Assembly (NCBI RefSeq): GCF_902459645.1 | Contig: NZ_CABPSK010000001.1 | Location: 248,001-312,000 of the forward strand | Direction of reading: 5' to 3' | DNA from: Pandoraea pneumonica | Lineage (GTDB): Bacteria; Pseudomonadota; Gammaproteobacteria; Burkholderiales; Burkholderiaceae | Length of the DNA stretch: 64,000 nt | Part shown: positions 17,178 to 25,383 of the stretch, piece after piece | Layout: every line of letters starts with the position of its first letter | Position numbering within the stretch: position 1 is the first letter of the stretch | Program-made: the position numbers and the translations under genes | Notes under the pieces: generated by a model | Seen by the model: only the letters and a program-made list of their open reading frames with translations | The model's database searches: none | Told to the model about the DNA's origin: nothing

Positions 17178-17516
17178 ATGCGTGTGGCTATGTCTATCGG
17201 CGCGCTGTCTGTTTTGGTATTCGGCGGATGCACGAGCATTCAGGACGTCAAGCAGAGAGCGCCGGATTTCACGGCGGCATCCAGTAAGAAGCCGGCGAAC
17301 GTAGGCGGTTGCGTCGCGTCACAGTGGCGCTCAAATGATGTCGACTTCCGGTATTCACCACTTGGAGATGGTGTTGAGATCGCGGTCGGGGACCCCGGCT
17401 ACTATTACGCCGTTTTTGAGGCAACCCCGGACTCAAATGGATCGAAGGTGTCTTTCTTCAGCCGCTCCTGGTTTGGCAATGAAAAGATGCTAAGAGGCGT
17501 GAAGGCGTGTGTGTAA
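17178..17516 (+). CDS. Prophage lipoprotein, likely moron inserted between K and I
   Basis: The 112-residue product begins with a lipoprotein signal: MRVAMSIGALSVLVFGGC, with the lipid-bearing Cys at residue 18. The rest is a small globular domain with a Cys near residue 45 and one near the C-terminus that could pair. It has its own ribosome site (AGGGAGCC) and is followed by a strong terminator. Position in the tail operon plus lipidation suggests a cell-surface role such as blocking superinfection, as shown for some phage lipoproteins; that is inference. I do not recognise a family. Confidence 0.75.
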   Translation: MRVAMSIGALSVLVFGGCTSIQDVKQRAPDFTAASSKKPANVGGCVASQWRSNDVDFRYSPLGDGVEIAVGDPGYYYAVFEATPDSNGSKVSFFSRSWFGNEKMLRGVKACV

Positions 17517-17535
17517 GGGCCATTTTTTGATGACT

Positions 17536-17560
17536 AACCCCGCTTAGGCGGGGTTTTTTT
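17536..17560 (+). terminator. Terminator between the lipoprotein gene and I
   Basis: AACCCCGC (17536-17543), TTAG loop, GCGGGGTT (17548-17555) and a run of seven Ts. The ATG of the next gene follows the last T directly, so the stem also lies over its ribosome-binding region. Confidence 0.85.
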
Positions 17561-18169
17561 ATGTCTGCCGCTATGAATGAACGCTTAAGGACGATCCGCC
17601 TTTATGGAAGCTTAGGAGCGCGATTTGGACGAGTGCATAGGTTTGTCGTATCAAACGCGGCCGAGGCGATCCGAGCGATGTGTGTGCAGTTCAAGGGCTT
17701 TGAGAAGGAGCTGATCGACAGCCGTCGGAACGGTGTGGCGTACGCGCTGTTCATTGGCAAGCGGAATATCAGTCAAAGCGAATTGTCCTTTCCTCCAGGT
17801 AAAGACGACATTCGCATTGCGCCGGTGCTGCGAGGTTCGAAGCGTGGGGGTTTGCTCCAGGTAGTGCTTGGGGCGGCGCTCATTGCCGCGTCTTTCATCC
17901 CCGGTTTGAACGCAGTCGCATGGTCTGGTGCATCTACTTTTCTTGGGATGACAGGAGCTTCCTTAGCACTTGGGGGCGTCGTCCAACTCTTATCGCCTCA
18001 ACAATCTGGCTTGTCGGCGAAGGACAGTCCGGACAACGGCGCAAGCTACAACTTCAACGGACCAGTGAACACCCAGGCGCAGGGCAATCCTGTTCCTACG
18101 GGCCACGGTCGAATGATCATCGGTGGCCCAGTCATTTCTGCGGGAATCTACGCCGAAGACCAAATGTAA
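17561..18169 (+). CDS. Tail assembly protein I
   Basis: The 202-residue protein has an N-terminal ubiquitin-like part (IRLYGSLGARFGRVHRF), then two hydrophobic helices around residues 97-145 (LLQVVLGAALIAASFIPG and GMTGASLALGGVVQLL) and a C-terminal YNFNGPVNTQAQGNPVP with GRMIIGGPVISAGIYAED. This is the lambda gpI pattern; the protein helps J join the tail tip. The start at 17561 immediately follows a terminator and has no clear ribosome site; ATG 17573 is an alternative. Confidence 0.88.
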   Translation: MSAAMNERLRTIRLYGSLGARFGRVHRFVVSNAAEAIRAMCVQFKGFEKELIDSRRNGVAYALFIGKRNISQSELSFPPGKDDIRIAPVLRGSKRGGLLQVVLGAALIAASFIPGLNAVAWSGASTFLGMTGASLALGGVVQLLSPQQSGLSAKDSPDNGASYNFNGPVNTQAQGNPVPTGHGRMIIGGPVISAGIYAEDQM

Positions 18170-18195
18170 TTGCCGAATCAACAGCAGTACCCAAT

Positions 18196-18218
18196 AACCC
18201 CGCCTTGTGCGGGGTTTT
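18196..18218 (+). terminator. Terminator between I and J
   Basis: AACCCCGC (18196-18203), loop CTTGT, GCGGGGTT (18209-18216), TT. The stem is nearly identical to the one at 17536, and again lies immediately before a tail gene start. Confidence 0.7.
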
Positions 18219-18233
18219 GCATTTGTGGAGCCC

Positions 18234-21200
18234 ATGAAACACATCATCGGTTACGGCGGCGGAGGCAAAAGTGGCGGAGAAAATCGCTCTCCCGTGGAGA
18301 GCCCCGACAGTCTCCACAACATCTCGTACGCAAGAATTCTGATTGCGCTCGGAGAAGGGGAGTTCGGTGGCTTAGTAAATGGCATGCAAAGTGTATTCAT
18401 CGACGGCACGCCAATTCTCAATCCGGATGGGTCATCTAACTTCCAAAACGTCACCGTCGATTTCCGCCCGGGAACACAGGATCAACCGTACATCGAAGGT
18501 TTCCCTGAGGTCGAGAACGAGACGTCTGTTGGAGCCGCTCTTACCTCGGCAATACCGTGGGCTCGCAGCTTTACCAATTTGCAGCTTTCTGCGGTACGGG
18601 TCACGCTCGCGGTGCCTGCCCTTTCCCAGGCAAACACTAGCAACGGCGATATCACCGGCTATCGAATCGAGTATGTGGTGGAGCTTTCGACGGACGGCGG
18701 CTCGTTTGAGCCGATCGCCGCAACGGCTTTCGATGGAAAGACCACTTCGAAATATCAGCGTAATCATCGAATCAACTTGCCCCACGCGGTTTCCGGGTGG
18801 GTAATTCGAGTTCGGCGCATCACTCCAAATGCGAACAGCAGCACGGTTAACGATACGACCACCGTTGAGAGCTTCACCGAGATTATCGATGCAAAGCTTA
18901 GGTACCCGACCACAGCGCTTTTGGGGGTTCAGGTTGACGCCCGTCAGTTCAATCGAATTCCGACGATATCGGCTGATATGCGGATGCGACTCGCGCGAGT
19001 CCCATCAAATTATGACCCCCAGACGCGCACGTATGCTGGAACGTGGGACGGCTCATTTAAGTCGGCATGGACAGATAACCCTGCATGGGTTTTCTACGAC
19101 TATGTCTTAAACGAACGCTTTGGCCTCGGGCATCGCGTTACGCCCGCACAGGTCGACAAATGGTCGTTGTACCTGATTGCCCAGTACTGCGACGAACTTG
19201 TCGATGACGGAAAGGGTGGGCAAGAGCCTCGATTTACCTGCAATAGCTACGTTCAGTCGCGCACCGATGCCTACAAAATTTTGCAGGATATCGCGTCGGT
19301 CTTTCGGGGTATGGCGTACTGGTCTAATGGCAACGTGATTGCCGTGGCCGACATGCCTAGCGATCCTGTCTACAGTTTCACGAATGCGAATGTAATCGAC
19401 GGGACGTTTAAGTATGCGGGTAGCAGTTGGAAGGCTCGCAAGACGGTTGCCCTCGTCTCGTGGAATGATCCTGCCGACTTCTATAAGGCAAAGGTCGAGT
19501 ACGTTGAGGATCAGGACGGCATTGCCCGTTATGGGATTCAGCAAACCGAAACTACGGCGTTTGGCTGCACGAGTCAGGGGCAGGCGCAGCGCGTGGGGCA
19601 CTGGACCCTGCTGACTAGCCGTATTGAAACGGAAACGATTTCGTTTTCGGTCGGCTTGGAAGAGGCGATGGTATCGCCGGGCAGCGTGATCAGCGTTGCT
19701 GATGCCTCCCGTGCTGGGCGCCGTATAGGTGGTCGTGTCGCGTCGGCGATTGGGGTGACGGTGGTGCTCGACAAAGCGGATCAGATCACCCATGGTGATT
19801 CGCTGACGGTAATTCTTCCCAGCGGTACGCGGCAGACACGCACAGTGCAGTCTGTCAGCGGGAACGCGGTAACGGTTTCTGCTAATTGGACGGAGGCTGT
19901 TCGCGCTGAGTCGGTATGGACTGTTGAGAGCGCCAACCTCAAATCGCAGCTTTTCCGCGTGCTCAGCATTTCGCAAGGTGATGGTCTTACTTGGTCGATT
20001 ACTGCGCTTCAGCACAACCCCGATAAGTACGACGCGATCGACAGTGGCACGCGCTTGCAGCAGCGACCAATCAGCGTCATCCCACCGTCAGTGCAAGCCC
20101 CGCCATCTGGCGTAATGTGGGATTCCTATTCGGTCATCTCGCAAGGATTCGCGACGACCACAGGCGTCATTAAGTGGACAACAGCTGACAAGGCAGTCGC
20201 CTACGACGTTGAATGGCGGCGCGATAACAGCGAGTGGGTGAAGGCTGGGCGCACCGGATCACAAAGCATTGAAATTCCGGGGTTGTTTGCGGGCACGTAT
20301 GTTTCCCGCGTCACGGCCATTAGCGCCCTCGATACGCCGTCGATCCCAGCTTACTCGGTGGCCACGGAGCTCTCCGGAAAGACGACTCCTCCACCTACCG
20401 TCACCAGGTTTGTCACAACTGGCATCGTCTTTGGTATTCGCCAAGATTGGGGATTTCCTACGGGAGCGCTTGATGTCGAGCGCACCGAGGTTTGGTGTAG
20501 TCAGACAAGCGACCGAGCTGATGCGATCAAGTTGGCGGATTTTGCATATCCACAGAACACCAACACGATCATGGGAATGGCCGCCGGAGTGCGGCTATTT
20601 TTTTGGGCGCGTCTCGTCGACAAGAGCGGGAATATCGGTGAGTTTTATCCGACTGGCGCCGGTGTTCAAGGGCAGTCGAGTGATGATGCTGGTGAGATCC
20701 TCGACTACCTTGCCGGCAAGATCGGTTCCACACAGCTTGCGCAGGATTTGGCCAGCCGCATCGACCTTATCGATGCACCGCCGGGCGTAGCGGGATCGGT
20801 CAATCAACGGGTTCTCGAAGAGGCTGAAGCACGGCAGGCCGCGGTGAGCAGTGAGCAGTCGGCGCGGCAAGAAGCGGATGCGTCGCTAGGGCAGCGGATT
20901 GACACCGTCACTGCGGGTGTGGGTGGCAACGCTGCGGCTATTCAGCAAGAGGCAACGGCACGAGCCAACGGCGATACTGCGCTCGGCCAACGCATCGATA
21001 CCGTTGTGGCGGGCGTGGCTGGCAACACCGCGGCCGTTACAGCAGAGGCAACAGCGCGCGCCGACGCTGATTCCGCGATGGCAACCCGCATCGATGGGGT
21101 GTACGCGCAACTGAATCCACCGATGGCCGGATCGACCGGAGATTACGCTGGTGCGACGACTGCTTTTGCGGGCGTGTGGTCTGAGCAGTCGGCGCGAGCG

Positions 21201-21734
21201 ACGGCGGACATGGCGCTTGGAATTCGCGTCGACAACGTGCAGGCGACGCTCGACACCACGTCTGCACAGGTTCAAACAACGGCTCAGGCGCTCGTCGCGC
21301 TCGACGGCAAGGTCTCGGCTTCGTTCCAAATGAAAGTTGGCGTGACGGCGGGGGGACTTTATTACGGCGCTGGCATCGGTATCGGTGTAAGTAACGACAA
21401 CGGCCCCATTCAAAGCCAGATCCTCTTCACAGCCGATCGCTTCGGATTCATCAATCTGATCAACGGAACGGTGAGTACCCCGTTCGTGATCGAGAACGGC
21501 CAGACGTTCATTAGCCAGGCGATTATTGGCACCGGTCGGATCACCAACGCCATGATTGGCGACTACATCCAGTCAAACAACTACCAAGAGGGGGTGTCAG
21601 GGTGGCGGTTAGATAAGGGCGGCAGCCTGTATATGAATGGCGTCAATGGCGGTGGCCGGGTGGTGCTCTCGCCGAATGGCCTGTACGTGTACGACGAGAA
21701 CGGCGTCCTACGTGTGAAGTTGGGGAAACTCTGA
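18234..21734 (+). CDS. Central tail tip / host specificity protein J
   Basis: A 1166-residue lambda gpJ-type protein, the main receptor-binding hub of the tail tip. The N-terminus has GGGGKSGGENRSPVESPDSL and ISYARILIALGEGEFGGLV, both J signatures; the middle holds TAQVDKWSL-like tail hub domains and fibronectin-like repeats about residues 640-740. Near residues 860-960 are three imperfect coiled-coil repeats of the type EEAxARxxAxxxLGQRIDTV, followed by the family's C-terminal receptor-binding end. I start at ATG 18234 since the GTG 27 bp upstream sits in the terminator. Confidence 0.92.
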   Translation: MKHIIGYGGGGKSGGENRSPVESPDSLHNISYARILIALGEGEFGGLVNGMQSVFIDGTPILNPDGSSNFQNVTVDFRPGTQDQPYIEGFPEVENETSVGAALTSAIPWARSFTNLQLSAVRVTLAVPALSQANTSNGDITGYRIEYVVELSTDGGSFEPIAATAFDGKTTSKYQRNHRINLPHAVSGWVIRVRRITPNANSSTVNDTTTVESFTEIIDAKLRYPTTALLGVQVDARQFNRIPTISADMRMRLARVPSNYDPQTRTYAGTWDGSFKSAWTDNPAWVFYDYVLNERFGLGHRVTPAQVDKWSLYLIAQYCDELVDDGKGGQEPRFTCNSYVQSRTDAYKILQDIASVFRGMAYWSNGNVIAVADMPSDPVYSFTNANVIDGTFKYAGSSWKARKTVALVSWNDPADFYKAKVEYVEDQDGIARYGIQQTETTAFGCTSQGQAQRVGHWTLLTSRIETETISFSVGLEEAMVSPGSVISVADASRAGRRIGGRVASAIGVTVVLDKADQITHGDSLTVILPSGTRQTRTVQSVSGNAVTVSANWTEAVRAESVWTVESANLKSQLFRVLSISQGDGLTWSITALQHNPDKYDAIDSGTRLQQRPISVIPPSVQAPPSGVMWDSYSVISQGFATTTGVIKWTTADKAVAYDVEWRRDNSEWVKAGRTGSQSIEIPGLFAGTYVSRVTAISALDTPSIPAYSVATELSGKTTPPPTVTRFVTTGIVFGIRQDWGFPTGALDVERTEVWCSQTSDRADAIKLADFAYPQNTNTIMGMAAGVRLFFWARLVDKSGNIGEFYPTGAGVQGQSSDDAGEILDYLAGKIGSTQLAQDLASRIDLIDAPPGVAGSVNQRVLEEAEARQAAVSSEQSARQEADASLGQRIDTVTAGVGGNAAAIQQEATARANGDTALGQRIDTVVAGVAGNTAAVTAEATARADADSAMATRIDGVYAQLNPPMAGSTGDYAGATTAFAGVWSEQSARATADMALGIRVDNVQATLDTTSAQVQTTAQALVALDGKVSASFQMKVGVTAGGLYYGAGIGIGVSNDNGPIQSQILFTADRFGFINLINGTVSTPFVIENGQTFISQAIIGTGRITNAMIGDYIQSNNYQEGVSGWRLDKGGSLYMNGVNGGGRVVLSPNGLYVYDENGVLRVKLGKL

Positions 21735-22051
21735 TGTTGGCGGGACTGGAGTTGGCTGGGCTGGAACTGAATGGCCCGAACGGCGAACCGGTGTTGCGGC
21801 TTTCTTCGCGGGTAGGTCGAGTCCTCGGATCGGTATACGTTAATGGAACCTCGGGAAGCCTTCAACATGACGCGCTAGCCTCGGGTGAAGCGTTCGCTTC
21901 GTTTCACCTACAGCAGCTCTTCTACGACGTCAGATCATTTCGCCGATTTCCGCGCATCTCGATCTCGGGCAAAACGCTCTCGTGGTACTACCCGGAGCCG
22001 CAGGGAAATCAGGTCACGATGGCTGGCTACATTACTTATGGGGTTCGCTAG
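21734..22051 (+). CDS. Phage tail-tip associated protein, unknown
   Basis: The 105-residue product begins LAGLELAGLELNGPNGEPVL, an imperfect repeat of LAGLEL, and is strand-rich after that with SGKTLSWYYPEPQGNQVTM at the end. It overlaps the J stop by 1 bp (TGATG) and its own stop overlaps the next start, so it is co-translated with J and probably belongs to the tail tip. I cannot name a family. Confidence 0.65.
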   Translation: MLAGLELAGLELNGPNGEPVLRLSSRVGRVLGSVYVNGTSGSLQHDALASGEAFASFHLQQLFYDVRSFRRFPRISISGKTLSWYYPEPQGNQVTMAGYITYGVR

Positions 22052-22827
22052 TGGAATACGGATTTGTCGCTGAGAACGATGGCGGCATATTGCAGATCGA
22101 CGGCACGTATGCGAACTACTCGCTGGCATTGAAGGGGGCGGTAACGCTCTCAGAGCAGTCTTTGTTTCTAGGCGGCTCCGGCGCGGGAAATGTTTACGGC
22201 ACATGTTACGTTGCCGACGTGAGCTACACAGCGCCCGACCCCCTGTTTGTAATGGAGAACACGAGCGGAATTCCTGTTGTAGTCATCTCGACGGCCAGCG
22301 TCGGCCCGAACATGTGGCAAACACGACTGATGGCCTTGGCAGCCGTTTCGGTAACGTACTACGTGTTCTCTTCAAACGTGGTAGTTGCGGGTTCCGGGTG
22401 GGGCATGATTGTCTATGACGGTGTTGGGCAACCGGGTGGCACCGGCCGCCCAGTAGCCAGTTCGAACATGAAGTACCCGCTGATTCGCCAGGTGGTAGCA
22501 GGCAACGTGATCGGAGCAGGGCCGGATTACGGCCAGTACAACTATGCGGCAGCGACGAGCTTCTCGGCGACGTTCTCGCCTGGTGGTGGCCGCATCGGGG
22601 TTGGGGCGATTCGTACGCCTTCGACGCAATTCAACGGTAGCGTGCTCTCGGGGGCATGGCGAGGAAACATCGGCTTTGGTGGATGGATGACCGGCAACGG
22701 TGTGGCGACGTTCTCCACCTTCAATTGGCGTTTCGGGCCGAGTTCACCAAACCCTCCAAATTTCCAATATGACTACCAGTCTGCGCTCGACTACGGGGGC
22801 ATTCTGATCGACGTGAGCAATCTGTGA
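22051..22827 (+). CDS. Putative tail tip/fibre accessory protein
   Basis: A 258-residue Gly-, Ser- and Tyr-rich protein with repeated beta strands (GILQIDGTYANYSL, MENTSGIPVVVIS, FSATFSPGGGRIG) and few charged residues, similar in composition to phage fibre tips. GTG 22051 overlaps the previous stop (TAGTG); upstream in-frame codons would lie in the neighbour. Placed last in the tail block before a terminator, it may bind the receptor or decorate J. Function is inferred from context only. Confidence 0.65.
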   Translation: MEYGFVAENDGGILQIDGTYANYSLALKGAVTLSEQSLFLGGSGAGNVYGTCYVADVSYTAPDPLFVMENTSGIPVVVISTASVGPNMWQTRLMALAAVSVTYYVFSSNVVVAGSGWGMIVYDGVGQPGGTGRPVASSNMKYPLIRQVVAGNVIGAGPDYGQYNYAAATSFSATFSPGGGRIGVGAIRTPSTQFNGSVLSGAWRGNIGFGGWMTGNGVATFSTFNWRFGPSSPNPPNFQYDYQSALDYGGILIDVSNL

Positions 22828-22832
22828 TCGCC

Positions 22833-22854
22833 AGCCACCTTCGGGTGGCTTTTT
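22833..22854 (+). terminator. Terminator with UUCG loop at end of tail genes
   Basis: AGCCACC (22833-22839), TTCG, GGTGGCT (22844-22850), then Ts. It separates tail and lysis genes. Confidence 0.8.
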
Positions 22855-22896
22855 CATTTCCGGGGCAGGGCGCGGGGGCGCCCAAAGGACAAATCA

Positions 22897-23238
22897 ATGG
22901 CAGAACCCACATCGAGCGCAGCAGCGGCCGCTTTGGCTGTGGTGGTGAAGGTGCTACCGGGGGCCGTGGGCTCGCTGATTGCACTTCGGTTCATCGGTGA
23001 AGGGCTGACACGAAAGCAAAAGGCGATGTCGTTCGCGGCCGGCGCGGCGATGTCGTACTACATCAGCCCATTGGTGGTGGTGTATTTCGCGATCACGGAT
23101 GCCGGCGCGCAGCAAGCGCTTGGCTTTCTGTTGGGGTTGTTCGGCCTCGCGGTAGCGAAAGAAGTGTTCAAGGAAATCAACGATGCCGACTTTATCGGGG
23201 CTCTCAAGCGGCGATTTTTCGGAGGGCTGGAGAAATGA
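22897..23238 (+). CDS. Putative holin (first of two membrane proteins)
   Basis: The 113-residue protein has an Ala-rich start and three hydrophobic segments at about residues 14-32, 45-62 and 70-90, followed by a charged tail (FKEINDADF, KRRFF). Small size, three spans, charged C-terminus and position before the endolysin fit a holin, which opens the inner membrane at a set time. It overlaps the next gene by ATGA. Confidence 0.7.
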   Translation: MAEPTSSAAAAALAVVVKVLPGAVGSLIALRFIGEGLTRKQKAMSFAAGAAMSYYISPLVVVYFAITDAGAQQALGFLLGLFGLAVAKEVFKEINDADFIGALKRRFFGGLEK

Positions 23239-23522
23239 TCACGCTTTTGGTTTGTTTGTTTATCGCGGCAAACATCATCGTTCTCGCCGCCAGTATTTGG
23301 ATCTCACTCAGTGACGCTCTTCCGACAGGCTTTTGGGGCACGTTTGGCTTTGCCATGATCGGCCTTTCCGCGGCCATCAATCTTTCCAAGCCCATCTGGA
23401 TGCGCGAAGCGATCGATGGCCCCGAAATCTTGATGCTGGTGGGCATGGCTGTGGTTGGTATTTGGATGATGGTTCGCAAGGTCTACTGGCATAACAAGGG
23501 AGGGCGGGATGACACGTATTGA
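23235..23522 (+). CDS. Small membrane protein of the lysis cassette (holin or antiholin)
   Basis: The 95-residue product has three predicted membrane spans: about 2-24, 32-50 and 65-82, with a basic, polar C-terminus (RKVYWHNKGG). It overlaps both neighbours. Two adjacent holin-like genes often work as holin and antiholin in prophages of Burkholderiales; which does what cannot be told from sequence. Confidence 0.65.
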   Translation: MITLLVCLFIAANIIVLAASIWISLSDALPTGFWGTFGFAMIGLSAAINLSKPIWMREAIDGPEILMLVGMAVVGIWMMVRKVYWHNKGGRDDTY

Positions 23523-23985
23523 CCCAACAACGGCAGGCGGCCAAAACGTCTGCGCTTTCCTCGACATGCTCGCATGGTCGGAATTCACCTCGCGCATCGC
23601 AGGCTCGGATGATGGGTACAACGTTTTGGTCGGCGGCGGATTATTCCCGAGCTACGCCGACCACCCGCGAAAATCAGTGTGGATCAAACGCTTCAATGTC
23701 TGGTCGACGGCCGCGGGCCGGTACCAACTGCTCTCGCGGTACTTCGACGTGTACAAGAAGCAGCTGGGGTTGCCCGACTTCTCGCCGATCAGCCAGGACA
23801 AGATTGCTATTCAACAGATCCGCGAGCGTGGCGCGCTGCCGGACATCAAAGCCGGACAGATCGAAGTGGCGATATCCAAGTGCCGAAACATCTGGGCGAG
23901 TCTGCCTGGTGCTGGATATGGTCAGGTCGAACACGCGATCGAGCCGCTGATTCAGCAGTACGTGAAAGCTGGAGGTGCCCTGTGA
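23509..23985 (+). CDS. Endolysin, lambda R-type lytic transglycosylase
   Basis: The 158-residue enzyme has the same length as lambda R and closely follows it: FLDMLAWSE with catalytic Glu25, then GYNVLVGGGLF, YADHPRKS, TAAGRYQLLSRY, QIRERGALPDIKAG and NIWASLPGAGYGQ. It cleaves the glycan strand between MurNAc and GlcNAc, forming an anhydro end. There is no signal sequence, so it depends on the upstream holin for export. Confidence 0.95.
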   Translation: MTRIDPTTAGGQNVCAFLDMLAWSEFTSRIAGSDDGYNVLVGGGLFPSYADHPRKSVWIKRFNVWSTAAGRYQLLSRYFDVYKKQLGLPDFSPISQDKIAIQQIRERGALPDIKAGQIEVAISKCRNIWASLPGAGYGQVEHAIEPLIQQYVKAGGAL

Positions 23986-24353
23986 GTTGGATCGACCCGC
24001 GTCTGTGGGGGGCTTTTATTCTAGCGATCGCGCTTGCGTGCAGTGCTGGCTATCTCAAAGGACGGTCGACCGGGATTGACGACCAGAGGGCTGAGCAGGC
24101 CAAAGAGGTGCAAGCGTGGCAAGAGAATGCCGAGGCTGCCTTCGGCATGTACCTCGAAGCCAAGGACAAGAAAGAAGTCCAGTACCGAACCATTACGAAG
24201 ACTGTGGAGGCCGCCAAGAATGCGACGCCTGATATTGTTGATTGCCGCACTGGTGACGACTGGATGCGCCTCTACCGTGACAACGCGGCCATTGCCAATG
24301 GCACAGCCATGCCCGCCGGTGCTCGAACAGCCGTCGGGTCCGACGCTCGCTGA
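23982..24353 (+). CDS. Rz: Rz-type inner-membrane spanin
   Basis: This 123-residue protein starts at GTG 23982, overlapping the endolysin stop. One N-terminal transmembrane segment (about 9-25, LWGAFILAIALACSAGYL) is followed by a charged coiled-coil periplasmic domain. i-spanins of this type pair with the outer-membrane Rz1 lipoprotein to fuse inner and outer membranes at the end of lysis. The Rz1 gene is nested in the +1 frame within its second half. Confidence 0.88.
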   Translation: MSWIDPRLWGAFILAIALACSAGYLKGRSTGIDDQRAEQAKEVQAWQENAEAAFGMYLEAKDKKEVQYRTITKTVEAAKNATPDIVDCRTGDDWMRLYRDNAAIANGTAMPAGARTAVGSDAR

Positions 24354-24447
24354 CCTTCGGCAATTTGCGCTCGATCTTCAGCGCCAAGGGGGAGAGTGTC
24401 GAGATCGTCAGCAGGCGCTACTTCGATCGGTGACGAAGCGGGATTGA
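24220..24447 (+). CDS. Rz1: Rz1-type spanin lipoprotein, nested in Rz
   Basis: A 75-residue protein begun at ATG 24220 inside Rz, in another frame. MRRLILLIAALVTTGCAS is a lipoprotein signal with Cys16; the mature part is Pro-rich (RPLPMAQPCPP) and then forms a helix ending in basic residues. It extends 94 bp past the Rz stop. The embedded layout and Pro-rich lipoprotein are the standard signs of Rz1. Confidence 0.88.
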   Translation: MRRLILLIAALVTTGCASTVTTRPLPMAQPCPPVLEQPSGPTLADLRQFALDLQRQGGECRDRQQALLRSVTKRD

Positions 24448-24662
24448 TTTGATTGCGAGAGGGGCGTGCGATAACTGCATAATGAGTAAAACAGAGTTAT
24501 CACATATGCAGCTATTCGTCGGCATCACCTAGTGTCGGCGATGTAGTGAGAAAAGAGCAGACCATCGACACCGGGGCCTTGTTGGATGACAATTTGGCTT
24601 ATAGAGTCAGACACCAGTTCATCTGGCCGACTGTTCTAATTTCAACTACGTCCTTGCGGGGT

Positions 24663-25295
24663 ATGGTGATGCGGCAGGAACTCGTTGATCTAATCCAACG
24701 GATTGCAGTGCGTGAGCCGTTGGTCAACTCGGACGATTCAATCTCTTGGCACGCTCTTCGCGAAGCGGAAAAACTCGACGACGAATCGCTAGTTGTAGAG
24801 ATCGATGCATATCTGGCTCAGAAGCCTAGAAAGGAACAGCGCTCTGCTGCCTACTTCATTATCGGCAAGATCGGAAAGAACTGTTCAAGTGAAAAGTGTG
24901 CATCTCTCCTCATTGAATATTCATCCAAAGAGCATGATAAGTACGCACTGGCGGGCATACTTGACCGACTCGCTGATATTCCGAAGCCTGAAAGCGTCGA
25001 CGTAACGCCACTGTTTCAGCACCTCAATGATGCTCGTTGGCTCGTAAGGCGTTCTGCAATAGGCTCGCTAGCGGGCTGTCACAGGGCCGAGGTGGAAGAT
25101 AGGTTGCTTGATATTCTGGCGACCACATTAGATCCCTATGATGCAGCCTGTTGCCACTCCACTCTCAACAAAATTGGCACGCGTAAGTCTATCCCTTCGC
25201 TTGAGAAAAACCTAAAGTCCAGAAAACGTGACGTGAAGCTTTCGGCTCGTTACGCGATAGCGGCTATTGAGGCGCGTGAGGCCGGTCGGTCCTAA
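24663..25295 (+). CDS. HEAT-repeat protein, prophage accessory gene
   Basis: The product (about 210 residues from ATG 24663; the frame is open from GTG 24546) consists of helical repeats about 30 residues apart: LNDARWLVRRSAIGSLAGC, LLDILATTLDPYDAACCHS, and SRKRDVKLSARYAIAAIEA. These are HEAT/PBS-lyase type repeats, used as a protein-binding scaffold. It follows Rz1 by 215 bp, has lower GC than the tail genes, and ends convergently with the SRAP gene. A role as a lysogenic-conversion or defence gene is possible but unsupported. Confidence 0.65.
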   Translation: MVMRQELVDLIQRIAVREPLVNSDDSISWHALREAEKLDDESLVVEIDAYLAQKPRKEQRSAAYFIIGKIGKNCSSEKCASLLIEYSSKEHDKYALAGILDRLADIPKPESVDVTPLFQHLNDARWLVRRSAIGSLAGCHRAEVEDRLLDILATTLDPYDAACCHSTLNKIGTRKSIPSLEKNLKSRKRDVKLSARYAIAAIEAREAGRS

Positions 25296-25383
25296 GTGCT
25301 GGCCTCTATGGTCGTCGATCGAAACCTGCCGCATTCGCTCACCAGGCGCGCACAAAGTTGCTTTTGCGCTCACACGTGAGCGG

